Positions 10,149-18,900 of a stretch of DNA of 64,000 nucleotides are shown here, in pieces. This DNA is from Vulgatibacter incomptus (lineage in GTDB: Bacteria > Myxococcota > Myxococcia > Myxococcales > Vulgatibacteraceae): the NCBI RefSeq assembly GCF_001263175.1, contig NZ_CP012332.1, positions 3,864,220 to 3,928,219 on the forward strand. The letters are read 5' to 3'. The notes below the pieces were generated by a model that had not been told where the DNA came from, ran no database searches, and saw only the letters and a list, made by a program, of their open reading frames with translations. Every line of letters starts with the position of its first letter. The first letter of the stretch is position 1. A program made the translations under genes and the position numbers.

Positions 10149-11087
10149 ATGAAGAAACTGGCTGTGCTGTCGGCTCTCGCGCTTTCGATCCTTCTCGGCT
10201 CGTCGAAGAGCTACGCGGCTCCACCGGAGCCGCCTGCACCCCTGGTGTCGGATCAGACCGCTCGAAACCGAGGCGCCTATCCGAGGATCCGATCGCAGCC
10301 CGACGGCGCTACGGACGTGTTCTTCGAATCGGGCGGCCACGATATGCGGTGGGACGTGCTCCACGCCATCGAGTACGTGACGCCGGCTGGTGCAATTCCG
10401 TACACCAAGGTCGGGAATGCGTCCGGCGACTACCTGGTGAGCGAGCAGCTCCTCTACAACTTCGTCACGAACACGGCCGTTCCTGGTCCTTCGGATCGGA
10501 TGTCGATTCACCGGGACGTGATGGTCTGGAACGGTGGGGGAGCGCTCGCGTACACGAACGTCGTGACGGGGGCGGGAGGGAGCGTCGCAGGATGGCTCGG
10601 ACGAGATCCGTACGATCCGTCCACCTGGGAGGGATGGGTCGCATACACCTTCTACAACGGCAGCTGGCCGTCCATCGGCCTTCACCACATCCCGACCGAC
10701 ACGACCCTTCCTGAGCCGTATCCCTCGGGCGACGATCGGCACCCGAACCTCAGCATGGGGAAGCTGGTCTACGAGAGTCGTTCATGGGAGCTCGCCTGGC
10801 AGTACATGGGTCAGCCCTGGACCGAGAAGCAGGTTCCGCTCGCGTCGTGGTGCACGAGGTACAGTCGCCCCAAGATCGGCGGTAGGTGGGGGCAGCTCGT
10901 CGCGTACCAGGCGGAATGCGGTGGCGGCCGCTACCTCTTCGTCGCGAACATCGACAATGGCAACCTCTACTTCGTGGACGCGGTAGGGGGCGGCGATGTC
11001 GGCTTCGATATCCAGCTCGATAGGATGGCGTACGTCGATGGAGCGGACGTCATTCACTTGATCCGCTTCGACGAGCTTTCGATGTAG
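10149..11087 (+). CDS. Secreted protein of unknown function, intact tandem paralogue
   Basis: The protein has 312 residues with a Sec signal peptide (about residues 1-24, cleaved near SYAAPPEP). The mature part repeats short motifs of the sort seen in beta-propellers: PRIRSQPDGATDVFF, SIHRDVMVWNGGGAL, HPNLSMGKLVYES and a closing FDIQLDRMAYVDG. This would fit a TolB/WD-like propeller in which strands describe what is shown or read back. I do not recognise a named family or catalytic residues. It has two isolated Cys that could form a disulfide (WCTRY and AECGGG). The upstream 70 nt are also duplicated from the first copy, so both copies probably had the same promoter. Confidence 0.7.
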   Translation: MKKLAVLSALALSILLGSSKSYAAPPEPPAPLVSDQTARNRGAYPRIRSQPDGATDVFFESGGHDMRWDVLHAIEYVTPAGAIPYTKVGNASGDYLVSEQLLYNFVTNTAVPGPSDRMSIHRDVMVWNGGGALAYTNVVTGAGGSVAGWLGRDPYDPSTWEGWVAYTFYNGSWPSIGLHHIPTDTTLPEPYPSGDDRHPNLSMGKLVYESRSWELAWQYMGQPWTEKQVPLASWCTRYSRPKIGGRWGQLVAYQAECGGGRYLFVANIDNGNLYFVDAVGGGDVGFDIQLDRMAYVDGADVIHLIRFDELSM

Positions 11088-11196
11088 TGGTCGCTCGGAG
11101 GGACGGGGGCGGGAATCGAGTCCGCCCGCGTCCCGTGCCGCCGGCTTGATGGCGGGCTCTGGCGCCGGCGGCCGATCCCGTGCGATAGAGCGCCGC

Positions 11197-12144
11197 ATGG
11201 CGACGAGCGCAGCATCGGGTGGGGTGAGGGCGAGTAGCGGGGTGATCCCCGCGGTCGGGGCGTACCTGGCCTGGGGCCTCTTTCCCCTCTATTGGAAGCA
11301 GCTCGGTCACGTGCCGCCCATCGAGATCCTCGGGCACCGCGTGGTCTGGTCGTTCGTCTTCGTCGCGATCCTCGTCAGCTGGCAGCGGCGGTGGCCGGAG
11401 TTCCTGCGGACGCTCACGACGGGGCGCACGCTCGCGCCGATGCTCGTCACGACGACGCTGATCTCGGGGAACTGGTTCCTCTTCATCTGGGCGGTGAACA
11501 GCGGCCACGTCACCCAGGCCAGCCTGGGCTACTACATCAACCCGCTCCTGAACGTCCTCTTCGCCCGGGTCTTCCTGGGCGAGAAGCTGCGCCCGGCAAA
11601 GCTCGTGGCCGTCGCGCTCGCCGGCGCCGGCGTGACGATCCTCGCGATCGGCGAGGCGACGATACCCTGGGTTGCGCTGACCCTCGCCACCACCTTCGCT
11701 CTCTACGGCCTCGTACGGAAGGTCGCTCCGGTGGAGCCGCTCACCGCCCTCTCCGTGGAGACCGGCCTCGTGATGCCGCTGGCCGCGACCTTCCTGATCT
11801 GGAATTCCCACCAGACCGGCGCGCCCGTCCTCGGCGCGTCGGCGCGGGATACGGCGTTCCTCCTCGGCACCGGCATCGCGACGGCCCTCCCGCTCCTATG
11901 GTTCGCCATCGGTGCGAAGCGCCTCCGCTACTCGACGATGGGGATCATCCAGTACCTCGCGCCCACCGGGCAGCTCGCGTGCGCGGTGCTCGTCTATGGC
12001 GAGCCGTTCACCGAGCGGCATGCCTTTACCTTCGCCCTGATCTGGGCGGCGGTGATCCTCTACGCCGCCGACGGGATCCGCGCCGGAAGGCGCTCGGCCC
12101 GCCCGCCGGACGGCGCCGAAGCGGAGGTCTCCGCGAGCGCCTGA
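11197..12144 (+). CDS. rarD: EamA-family permease RarD
   Basis: This inner-membrane protein of 315 residues has about ten hydrophobic segments and matches RarD of the drug/metabolite transporter superfamily. Diagnostic segments are the start GAYLAWGLFPLYWKQL, the EILGHRVVWS block, ISGNWFLFIWAVNSGHVTQA, SLGYYINPLLNVL and TMGIIQYLAPT near the end. The substrate of RarD proteins is not established. I chose the ATG at 11197; upstream in-frame codons (from 11146) are Gly/Arg-rich and have no family similarity. The flanking genes appear unrelated. Confidence 0.9.
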   Translation: MATSAASGGVRASSGVIPAVGAYLAWGLFPLYWKQLGHVPPIEILGHRVVWSFVFVAILVSWQRRWPEFLRTLTTGRTLAPMLVTTTLISGNWFLFIWAVNSGHVTQASLGYYINPLLNVLFARVFLGEKLRPAKLVAVALAGAGVTILAIGEATIPWVALTLATTFALYGLVRKVAPVEPLTALSVETGLVMPLAATFLIWNSHQTGAPVLGASARDTAFLLGTGIATALPLLWFAIGAKRLRYSTMGIIQYLAPTGQLACAVLVYGEPFTERHAFTFALIWAAVILYAADGIRAGRRSARPPDGAEAEVSASA

Positions 12145-12264
12145 GCCCCGGGAAAACCTCGTTCTCCGAGCAGCAATCGATGCCCGGAGGCCGCCATTGC
12201 CACACGGGCGGTCTGGCTCTATGGTGCGCGCCGAACGCAGCAACCGACTCTCTAGAGGCAAGCG

Positions 12265-12780
12265 ATGAAGGCAACGAACGGCGTGGTGGTCTCCCTGCAG
12301 TACACCCTCATGAACGCGAAGGGCGAGGAGCTGGAGACCAGCGTGGGCAGCGAGCCCCTCGCCTATCTGCACGGAGAGGGCGAGATCGTCCCGGGCCTGG
12401 AGCGGGAGCTCGAGGGCAAGGAGATCGGCTTCAAGAGCCGCGTGATGGTCCCCGCCGCCGACGCCTACGGCGAGCGCGACGAGGACGCGGTCTTCGAGGC
12501 GCCGAAGGACGAGCTCCCCGAGGGGATCGAGGCCGGCGAGGAGATCTTCGGCGAGGACGAGGACGGCGAGCCGATGTCCTTCACCGTGGTGAAGCTCACC
12601 GAGAACGGCGCGATCCTCGACACGAACCACCCCTTCGCCGGGATGGACCTGACCTTCGACGTGGAGATCGTCGGCCTCCGGCCGGCCACGGAGGAGGAGC
12701 TCGAGCACGGCCACGCGCACGACGCCGAGGGCTGTGACGATCTCGAGGACGAGGAAGGCGAAGAGGAAGAGCAGGCCTGA
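12265..12780 (+). CDS. slyD: FKBP-type peptidyl-prolyl isomerase, SlyD type
   Basis: SlyD catalyses prolyl isomerisation and acts as a chaperone and metal carrier in the cytoplasm. The 171-residue protein starts with the FKBP half (VVVSLQYTLMNAKGEELETS, then YLHGEGEIVPGLE), has the inserted chaperone flap (PAADAYGERDEDAVFE), and ends with NHPFAGMDLTFDVEIVGLR as in the family. The tail is His/Asp/Glu-rich (HGHAHDAEGCDDLEDEE), consistent with nickel or other metal binding although shorter in His than in E. coli. Two hairpins follow the stop. Confidence 0.92.
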   Translation: MKATNGVVVSLQYTLMNAKGEELETSVGSEPLAYLHGEGEIVPGLERELEGKEIGFKSRVMVPAADAYGERDEDAVFEAPKDELPEGIEAGEEIFGEDEDGEPMSFTVVKLTENGAILDTNHPFAGMDLTFDVEIVGLRPATEEELEHGHAHDAEGCDDLEDEEGEEEEQA

Positions 12781-12803
12781 GCTCGTGAAGTAATCACGAG
12801 CTC
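12779..12803 (+). terminator. Perfect 10-bp inverted repeat at the slyD stop
   Basis: GAGCTCGTGA and TCACGAGCTC form a perfect 10-bp stem around a 5-nt loop (12789-12793), starting within the slyD stop codon. There is no U-run after it. It could be a weak terminator, an mRNA-end stabiliser or a dyad operator. Confidence 0.5.
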
Positions 12804-12861
12804 ACGCGAAGCCGAAGGCGGAGCAAACGCAAAGAAGAGCGTTTCCGCGCGGAGCGCGGCT

Positions 12862-12898
12862 GAAGGAACGGGCCCGCTTCAGGCGGGGCCGTTCCTTC
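12862..12898 (+). terminator. Stem-loop downstream of slyD
   Basis: GAAGGAACGG (12862-12871) pairs with CCGTTCCTTC (12889-12898). Inside, after one G-G mismatch, five more pairs close a 5-nt loop. It lacks a T-run, as is common for end-of-gene hairpins in high-GC genomes, and lies between slyD and the next operon. Confidence 0.6.
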
Positions 12899-12946
12899 AT
12901 ACGCTCCGACCTTCCTAACGTGAATCGGGCGTGGTCATATGCGCCC

Positions 12947-13702
12947 ATGCCCGATTCGCCCAAGGCCGAAGAGGCCTCGCTCACAGCATTCGTCACCGGC
13001 GCCGGGATCCGGGTGGGGAGGGCGATCGCCCTCGAGCTCGCCAGGGCCGGCTACGACGTGATCCTTCACGCCCATAGCAGCCGGGCATCGCTCGAGACGC
13101 TCGCACGAGAGATCCGCGACCTGGGCCGCGACGCCTTCATGGTCTCCGCGGACCTCTCGGATCCGGCGGAGGTCGAGCGCTTGGCGCACGGCGTCCGCGA
13201 CATGCACCCGCGCCTCGACCTGGTGGTGCACAACGCCGGGATCTACGAGGCCCGTCCGTTCGACCGGGTCAGCCGCGAGGACTATCGCCGCATGCAGGCG
13301 ATCAACGTCGAGGCGCCGTTCTTCCTCACCCAGCAGCTCCTGCCTTCGCTGAACGCCTCTCCGGCGCCGTCGGTGATCCACCTCGGCGACATCGGGGGCG
13401 AGCGTCCCGTGCCGGGCTTCTCGCACTACTCGGTTAGCAAGGCTGCGCTGCTGATGCTCACCAAGGCGCTCGCGGTGGAGCTCGCGCCGAAGATCCGCGT
13501 GAACGCGATCTCGCCGGGGACGGTCGCGTTCCCGCCAGGGCTCGATTCGGAGGCGAAGCAGGAGATCCTCGATCGGATCCCGATGGAGCGCGAAGGGACG
13601 GTGGAGGACGTGGCCAAGGCCGTGGTCTTCCTCGCCCGTCACGCACCCTACGTCACCGGGCACGTCCTCGACGTGGACGGCGGCCGGAGCGCGATGCTGT
13701 GA
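12947..13702 (+). CDS. SDR oxidoreductase with a pteridine-reductase-type TGxxxRxG motif
   Basis: This is a 251-residue NADPH-type short-chain reductase. The nucleotide-binding loop reads TGAGIRVGRA: an Arg replaces the middle Gly of the usual TGxxxGxG. That change is characteristic of PTR1/FolM pteridine reductases. The catalytic Tyr-Lys pair is YSVSK, the NAG motif is HNAGIY, and the C-terminus carries the usual SPGTVAFP block. Its 3' end overlaps the next gene, a FolB-like protein, by GTGA (13699-13702), so a role in reducing a pterin (for example dihydromonapterin or dihydrofolate) is the best inference. The first ATG at 12947 lies just after a weakly A/G-rich stretch; an upstream in-frame start at 12920 is less likely. 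Confidence 0.8.
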   Translation: MPDSPKAEEASLTAFVTGAGIRVGRAIALELARAGYDVILHAHSSRASLETLAREIRDLGRDAFMVSADLSDPAEVERLAHGVRDMHPRLDLVVHNAGIYEARPFDRVSREDYRRMQAINVEAPFFLTQQLLPSLNASPAPSVIHLGDIGGERPVPGFSHYSVSKAALLMLTKALAVELAPKIRVNAISPGTVAFPPGLDSEAKQEILDRIPMEREGTVEDVAKAVVFLARHAPYVTGHVLDVDGGRSAML

Positions 13703-14484
13703 ATCCGGGTCTGGACGTGATCGAGCTCCGCGGCATTCGGGCCGACTGCATCGTCGGCGTCTATCCGGAAGAGCGAAGCGAGCCGCAGCCCCTCGAGATC
13801 GATCTCTCGCTCGGCTTGGACACGCGCGGTGCCGCCAGCGGCGGAGGCCTCGAGGCGACGGTCGACTACGCTCGCCTGACCGGGGAGGTCCGCTTCCTCG
13901 TCGGCGCCTGCCGCTTTCGCCTCCTGGAGACGGCGGCGGAAGCGCTGGCGCGCTACGTGCTCGCGCCGCCCACCGGCGACGTTCCCCGGGCGCGGGTGGA
14001 GGAGGTGACGGTCCGCCTCGCGAAACCCCACGCGCTGCCGGGCGACGCCGTGGCTTCGCTGCGGATCCACCGGACCGCGGCGGAGTACGCCTACGAGGTG
14101 GAGAAGAACGCCTTCGGCGAGGTCGACGTGATCCACGAGACGCCGGGCTGCGGGATCTACCGCCTCCGCGTCGCGCCGGGCCGATCGATCCCCACCCACG
14201 TCCACGAGGAGATGGACGAGTGGGAGCTCGTGCTCGGCCCCCGCCTCCTCCTGCAGGGGAGGCCGGTGGCGCCCGGCGACGCCTTCCATTGGCCGAAGGG
14301 CCTTCCACATCGCTACGACAACCCCCTGTCGATCGAGCAGACCATCCTCTGCGTCGACCGCCCTGCGTTCATCCCTTCGGACGAGCGGCTCGTCGATGTT
14401 CCCCTGGAATCGCTGCGGTCGATCGAGCCCGTCTCCTTCTACCGGCGGGCGGCGGCGGAGCATGCGCGCGAAGGGAGCCCGTGA
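13699..14484 (+). CDS. folB: Dihydroneopterin aldolase-like (FolB) domain fused to a cupin domain
   Basis: Residues 1 to about 128 look like FolB, which cleaves or epimerises dihydroneopterin. Family landmarks are VIELRGIRADCIVGVYPEER with the conserved Glu, the TVDYARL segment with the Tyr, the LLETAAEALA helix, and LAKPHALPG with the catalytic-type Lys. Residues from about 135 to 235 form a cupin: THVHEEMDEWELVLG supplies His/His/Glu metal ligands and PKGLPHRYDN the last His. A standard FolB is about 120 residues, so the protein is roughly twice as long. The gene starts with GTG inside the previous stop (GTGA) and ends with another GTGA overlap, so it is in a tightly coupled trio. The product could be a modified pterin rather than folate. 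Confidence 0.8.
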   Translation: MNPGLDVIELRGIRADCIVGVYPEERSEPQPLEIDLSLGLDTRGAASGGGLEATVDYARLTGEVRFLVGACRFRLLETAAEALARYVLAPPTGDVPRARVEEVTVRLAKPHALPGDAVASLRIHRTAAEYAYEVEKNAFGEVDVIHETPGCGIYRLRVAPGRSIPTHVHEEMDEWELVLGPRLLLQGRPVAPGDAFHWPKGLPHRYDNPLSIEQTILCVDRPAFIPSDERLVDVPLESLRSIEPVSFYRRAAAEHAREGSP

Positions 14485-15260
14485 GCGCTGCCGGGACGAG
14501 GCGGGTGCTCGTCACCGGCGGCGGCAGCGGGATCGGCCGCGCGGTCGCGATCGCCCTCGCCAGGCAGGGCGGGCTGGTGGTGGTGGCGGGGCGCCGGGAG
14601 GAGCGCCTCGCGGAGGTCCGGGACGAGCACCCGGAGTGCATTCGGATTCTACCTTGTGACCTGGAGTCGAGCGCCGAGAGGAGCCGTCTCCTGCGCCGCG
14701 CGAGCGCGATGCTCGGTGGCCTCGACGGCCTGGTCTCCTGCGCCGGCGCCGCCGTGCATCAACTGCCGGGCCACATCGACGAGGGCGCGCTCCGGCGCCA
14801 GCTCGAGCTGAACCTGGTGGCCCCCTTGCGGCTGGGCGAGCAGGCGCTCTCGACGCTGGAACCCGGCGGCGCGGTGGTCTTCGTGGCCTCCACCCTCGCG
14901 TCGCGGCCCGTGGAGACCAGCGCGGTCTACAGCGCGGCGAAAGCGGGCCTGCTCGCGGCGATGCGCTCCCTGGCCCTCGCGGGAGCGCCAAAGAGGATCC
15001 GCTTCAACGCCGTGAGCCCAGGAGTGGTCGACACGGAGATGGTGCGGACCCTGCGCCTCGCGCCGGGCGAGGTCGGGCCCGAGCCGGCGGAGCGCGACGC
15101 GCGCCTCGAGGAGCAGCTGGCGCACCTCGCCGCCCTCCATCCCCTCGGCCGCCTGGGAGGCTCGGAGGAGGTCGCGGAGGCCATCGTCCACCTCCTCGGC
15201 GCTCCGTGGACCACGGGAACCGAGCACGTGATCGACGGCGGCCTCCTGCTGCGGGAGTAG
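14481..15260 (+). CDS. SDR-family oxidoreductase, third gene of the pterin-linked trio
   Basis: This is a 259-residue classical SDR. It has the usual TGGGSGIGRAVAIALA nucleotide-binding loop, the VSCAGAAVH (NAG-like) segment, the catalytic Ser-Tyr-Lys region SAVYSAAKAGLL, and a C-terminal GTEHVIDGGLLL block. Unlike the first SDR of the operon it does not have the Arg substitution, so the two probably act on different substrates. The GTG start at 14481 overlaps the FolB-cupin stop by 4 nt, and a purine-rich GAAGGGAG precedes it. Substrate unknown; 3-oxoacyl-ACP-reductase-like annotations for such proteins would be generic. Confidence 0.8.
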   Translation: MSAAGTRRVLVTGGGSGIGRAVAIALARQGGLVVVAGRREERLAEVRDEHPECIRILPCDLESSAERSRLLRRASAMLGGLDGLVSCAGAAVHQLPGHIDEGALRRQLELNLVAPLRLGEQALSTLEPGGAVVFVASTLASRPVETSAVYSAAKAGLLAAMRSLALAGAPKRIRFNAVSPGVVDTEMVRTLRLAPGEVGPEPAERDARLEEQLAHLAALHPLGRLGGSEEVAEAIVHLLGAPWTTGTEHVIDGGLLLRE

Positions 15261-15267
15261 GCTCCGG

Positions 15268-15918
15268 TCAGGGATCGTGCGCGATGATCGACACGAGGGC
15301 CGTCTCGCTCGGCTCCGTGCCGTTGTCCACCATCAGGCCCACGACCCAGGTCCCGACGACGTCGGCGGTGAAACGCGCCCGCTCCTCGCGGGAGCCGATC
15401 AGGGTCGCGGCGCTCTCCTCCGGCCTCGAGACGAACTCCCAGCGGAACGAGAGCGGGGCGCCAGCGGGATCGCGGCTCTCGCTGCCGTCGAGGACAACCT
15501 CGGAGCCCACCTCGACGAGGCGGTCGAGGCCGGGACGGGCCACCGGGATCGCGACCACCGAGATCGGATGTACGGCCGTGTCCGTGGCGCCCATCGCGTC
15601 GCGGATCGTGAGCCGGACCTCGTAGCGGCCGGCGACGTCGGGGATCAGCCAGGCGATGTCGGAATCGGAGGTCCAGAGCGCGGCGTCGCTCCCCGCCGGC
15701 CCATCGAATTCCCAGGTGTAGACCAGCGAGCCCTCGCCGGTGCTGCCGGTGCCGTCCAGCTCCACCCTCTGTCCGGATTGGCCGGTCGAGGGCCCGAGGA
15801 TTCGGGCGACCGGGGCCTCGGGCTCGACCTCCTCCGCCTTGTGGCTTCCGCCACACGCAGTGAGAACGAGCAGGAGTCCTGTGAGCCAGATCCGGGTCGA
15901 ATGGAACGAGTTGGCCAT
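15268..15918 (-). CDS. Lipoprotein with two PKD-like domains
   Basis: The protein has 216 residues. A lipoprotein signal peptide (WLTGLLLVLTAC) is followed by a short acidic linker and two PKD-type beta-sandwiches. Typical segments are VELDGTGSTGEGSLVYTWEF, GRYEVRLTIRDAMGATD, VVLDGSESRDPAGAPLSFRW and VGTWVVGLMVDNG. It has no catalytic module. It lies convergently to the SDR trio (8 nt between stops) and just downstream of mfd on the same strand. Confidence 0.82.
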   Translation of the reverse strand: MANSFHSTRIWLTGLLLVLTACGGSHKAEEVEPEAPVARILGPSTGQSGQRVELDGTGSTGEGSLVYTWEFDGPAGSDAALWTSDSDIAWLIPDVAGRYEVRLTIRDAMGATDTAVHPISVVAIPVARPGLDRLVEVGSEVVLDGSESRDPAGAPLSFRWEFVSRPEESAATLIGSREERARFTADVVGTWVVGLMVDNGTEPSETALVSIIAHDP

Positions 15919-15945
15919 GGGTCCCTCCCGATCGAAAGGACCAGT

Positions 15946-18900
15946 CTACGCCGAGCAGCGGGCGAGGTCGCGCAAAGCGTCGCGTGCTGCCTCGAGGAGG
16001 GCTTCGGCCCCCATGTCCGGGGGGGTGCGTACCAGGAGCTTCAGGTCCGGCGTCAGGCGGTAGCGGGGCTCCTTGCCGCCAGTGGAGACGAGGCCGGTCA
16101 GCTTCGCAGGATCGAGGGCGGCGTCGGGGCCCAGGGTGATCGCGATCCGCGACGGGCCGGCCTCGAGGGCCCGCAGCCTCAGGGCGCGGAGGTCCGCCTT
16201 GATCGCCATCACCCGGCAGAGCGCGTCCACCTCGCGTGTCGGCTGGCCGCACCGATCCACCAGCTCCTCCCGCACCTCCTCGATCTCCTCGTCCGTGTTG
16301 GCCTGGGAGAGCTTCTTGTAGAAGAGCAGGCGCTGGTGCACGTCCGGCAGATACTCGTCCGGGATGAACGCCGGGATCGGGAGCTGCACCTCGGGCTCCA
16401 CCACGGTCTGCTGCGGCTCGCCCCGGAGCTCCGCGACCGCCTCCTCGAGGAGCTCCGCGTAGAGGTCGAAGCCCACCGCCTCGATCTGGCCCGACTGCTT
16501 GGCGCCGAGGAGGTTGCCGGCGCCGCGGATCTCCAGGTCGTGGGAGGCGATGTGGAAGCCCGCCCCGAGCTCGGTGAACTGCTGCAGCACCTCGAGCCTG
16601 CGCTGGGCATCCTTGGTGATCTGCCGCTGGGCCGGCACCAGGAGGTAGGCGTAGGCCCGCTCCGCCGAGCGGCCGACCCGGCCGCGGATCTGGTAGAGCT
16701 GCGCCAGACCGAAAGTGTCCGAGTCGTTCACAATTATCGTGTTCGCGCTGGGGATGTCCAGGCCGCTCTCAATGATCGTCGTGCACAGGAGCACGTCGTA
16801 CTTGCGGTCGATGAACTCGCCGATCACCCGCTCCAGCGCGTGCTCGGGCATCTGTCCGTGGCCCACGCCCACCGAGGCCTCGGGCACCAGCTCCACCAGG
16901 AAGCGCTGCATGGCGCCGATGGACTCCACCCGGTTGTGCACGAAGAAGACCTGCCCGCCGCGGGCCTTCTCCCGCAGGATCGCCTCGCGGATCTCGGTGG
17001 GCGAGAAGCGGGCGACGAAGGTGCGGATCGCGCGGCGATCGGCGGGGGCGGTCTGGATGATCGACATGTCGCGCACGCCGGCCATCGACATGTGGAGGGT
17101 GCGCGGAATCGGGGTGGCCGTGAGGGTGAGCACGTCCACCGCGGCGCGGAGCTTCTTGAGCTTCTCCTTGTGGGCGACGCCGAACTTCTGCTCCTCGTCC
17201 ACCACCACCAGCCCCAGGTCGCGGAAGGAGACGGAGCTGCCGAGGAGGGCGTGGGTGCCGATCACGATGTCCACCTGACCCGCCGCCGCCTTGCGCAGCA
17301 CCTCCTTGTTCTCCTGGGCGGTGCGGAGCGACGACACCCAGTCCAGCTGCACCGGGAAGTCCTTCATCCGCTTGCGGAAGGAGTTGAAGTGCTGGAGGGC
17401 GAGGATGGTGGTGGGGACGAGCACCGCCACCTGCTTCTGCCCCATCACCGCGAGGAAGGCGGCGCGCATCGCCACCTCGGTCTTGCCGTAGCCCACGTCG
17501 CCGCAGATCAGCCGATCCATCGGCTCCGGCGAGCCCATGTCGGCGAGCACGTCGGCGATGGCCTTCGCCTGATCCGGCGTCTCGTCGAAGGGGAAGTCCT
17601 CCTCGAACTGCCGGAAGTAGCGCTCGGGTGCAGGGAACGCCGTTCCCGGATGCGCCTTGCGCCGCGCGTAGATGTCGAGGAGCTCCGCCGCCATCTTGAG
17701 GAGCTCGTCCTTGACCTTCTTTTTGGTCCGCTCCCAGGAGATGCCGCCGAGCTTGTCGAGCCTCGCGTGCTCGGCGCCGGCGCCGACGAACTTCTGCACC
17801 TGGCGCAGCTTCGAAACCGGGAGGAAGAGCTTGTCCTGGCCGGCGAAGTGCAGCACGAGGAAGTCGCCTTCCACGCCGCGCACGTTCAGCTTCTGCAGCC
17901 CGCCGTACTTGCACAATCCGTGGTCGACGTGGACACAGAGATCGCCCTCGTCGAGGTCGCGGAAGGCGGCGACGAAGGGGAGGTCGGCGCGCTTGGCGGC
18001 GCGGACCTTCCGCCGGGTGCGGGGGCCGACGATCTCCTCGTCGGAGATGACGACGAAGCCGTCCTGCTGCGAGAGGAAGCCCGAGGAGAGCTCGCCCGTT
18101 AAGAGGTGGGCGTGGACGGCGAGATCGTGGAGGTCCCGGGGCTCCGGCGGCGGGTGCCCCTCGCGGACCTTCACGTGGAGCCGTCGCTCGGAGAGCATCC
18201 GCCGGAGCTTGTCCGCCTGGCCGGCGGAGCCGCAGGCGATCATCGTGGTCCAGCCGCGCTCGCGCCAGCGCTTCAGTCGCTCGACCAGCGGCGTGAGGGC
18301 GCCCTCCTCGCCGAGGTGGCTCTCGATCTCCTTGCGGATCCCCTCGGTGGGCTCGAGGTCGAAGCGGATGGGCTCCCTGCCCCCAGGCACACCGAGCCAC
18401 AGACCGTGGAGCTCGACCCGAGTGAAGGCCCCGAGCCGGCGTGTGAGCTCGTCCGCCGCCACGAAGTGCGCCTCGGGAGGCAGGGCGAGCTCGCCCCTCT
18501 GCACCGCCGCCGCGTGCTCCCGCTCGAGCTCGGCGTGGAGCTCCTCGAGCTCCCTCTCGATCGCCACCGGATCGTCGAGGAGGATCAGGGCGTCGTCGCG
18601 GAGGTAGTCCGGGAGCGGAGCGAGGCCCTCCTCGAAGAAGCCGGGGAGGAGCGCCTCGACGCCGAAGGCCGGGATCGCCTCCTGGATCGCCTCCACCAGC
18701 TCCCGCACCTTGGCGGTGGGGCGGTTCACGCGATCGGCTGCTGCGCGGGCCGCTTCGATGCCGAGGCGCTTGCTCGTCTCGTCGAAGAGGATCTCCCGGG
18801 CGGCGCAGACCTCGAGCTCGTCCAGCGGGCGCAGGGTCCGCTGGGTGGCGGCGTCGAAGAGGCGCAGGCTCTCGATCTCGTCGCCGAAGAGCTCGATCCG

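Larger units (their letters stand above)
9055..11087 (+). repeat. Tandem gene duplication of about 1.0 kb
   Basis: Two units, about 9055-10057 and about 10077-11087, share the gene and the preceding leader (for example AGCACGGAAGT at 9090-9100 and 10109-10119). They have diverged by many substitutions plus the 16-bp deletion in unit 1. Confidence 0.8.
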
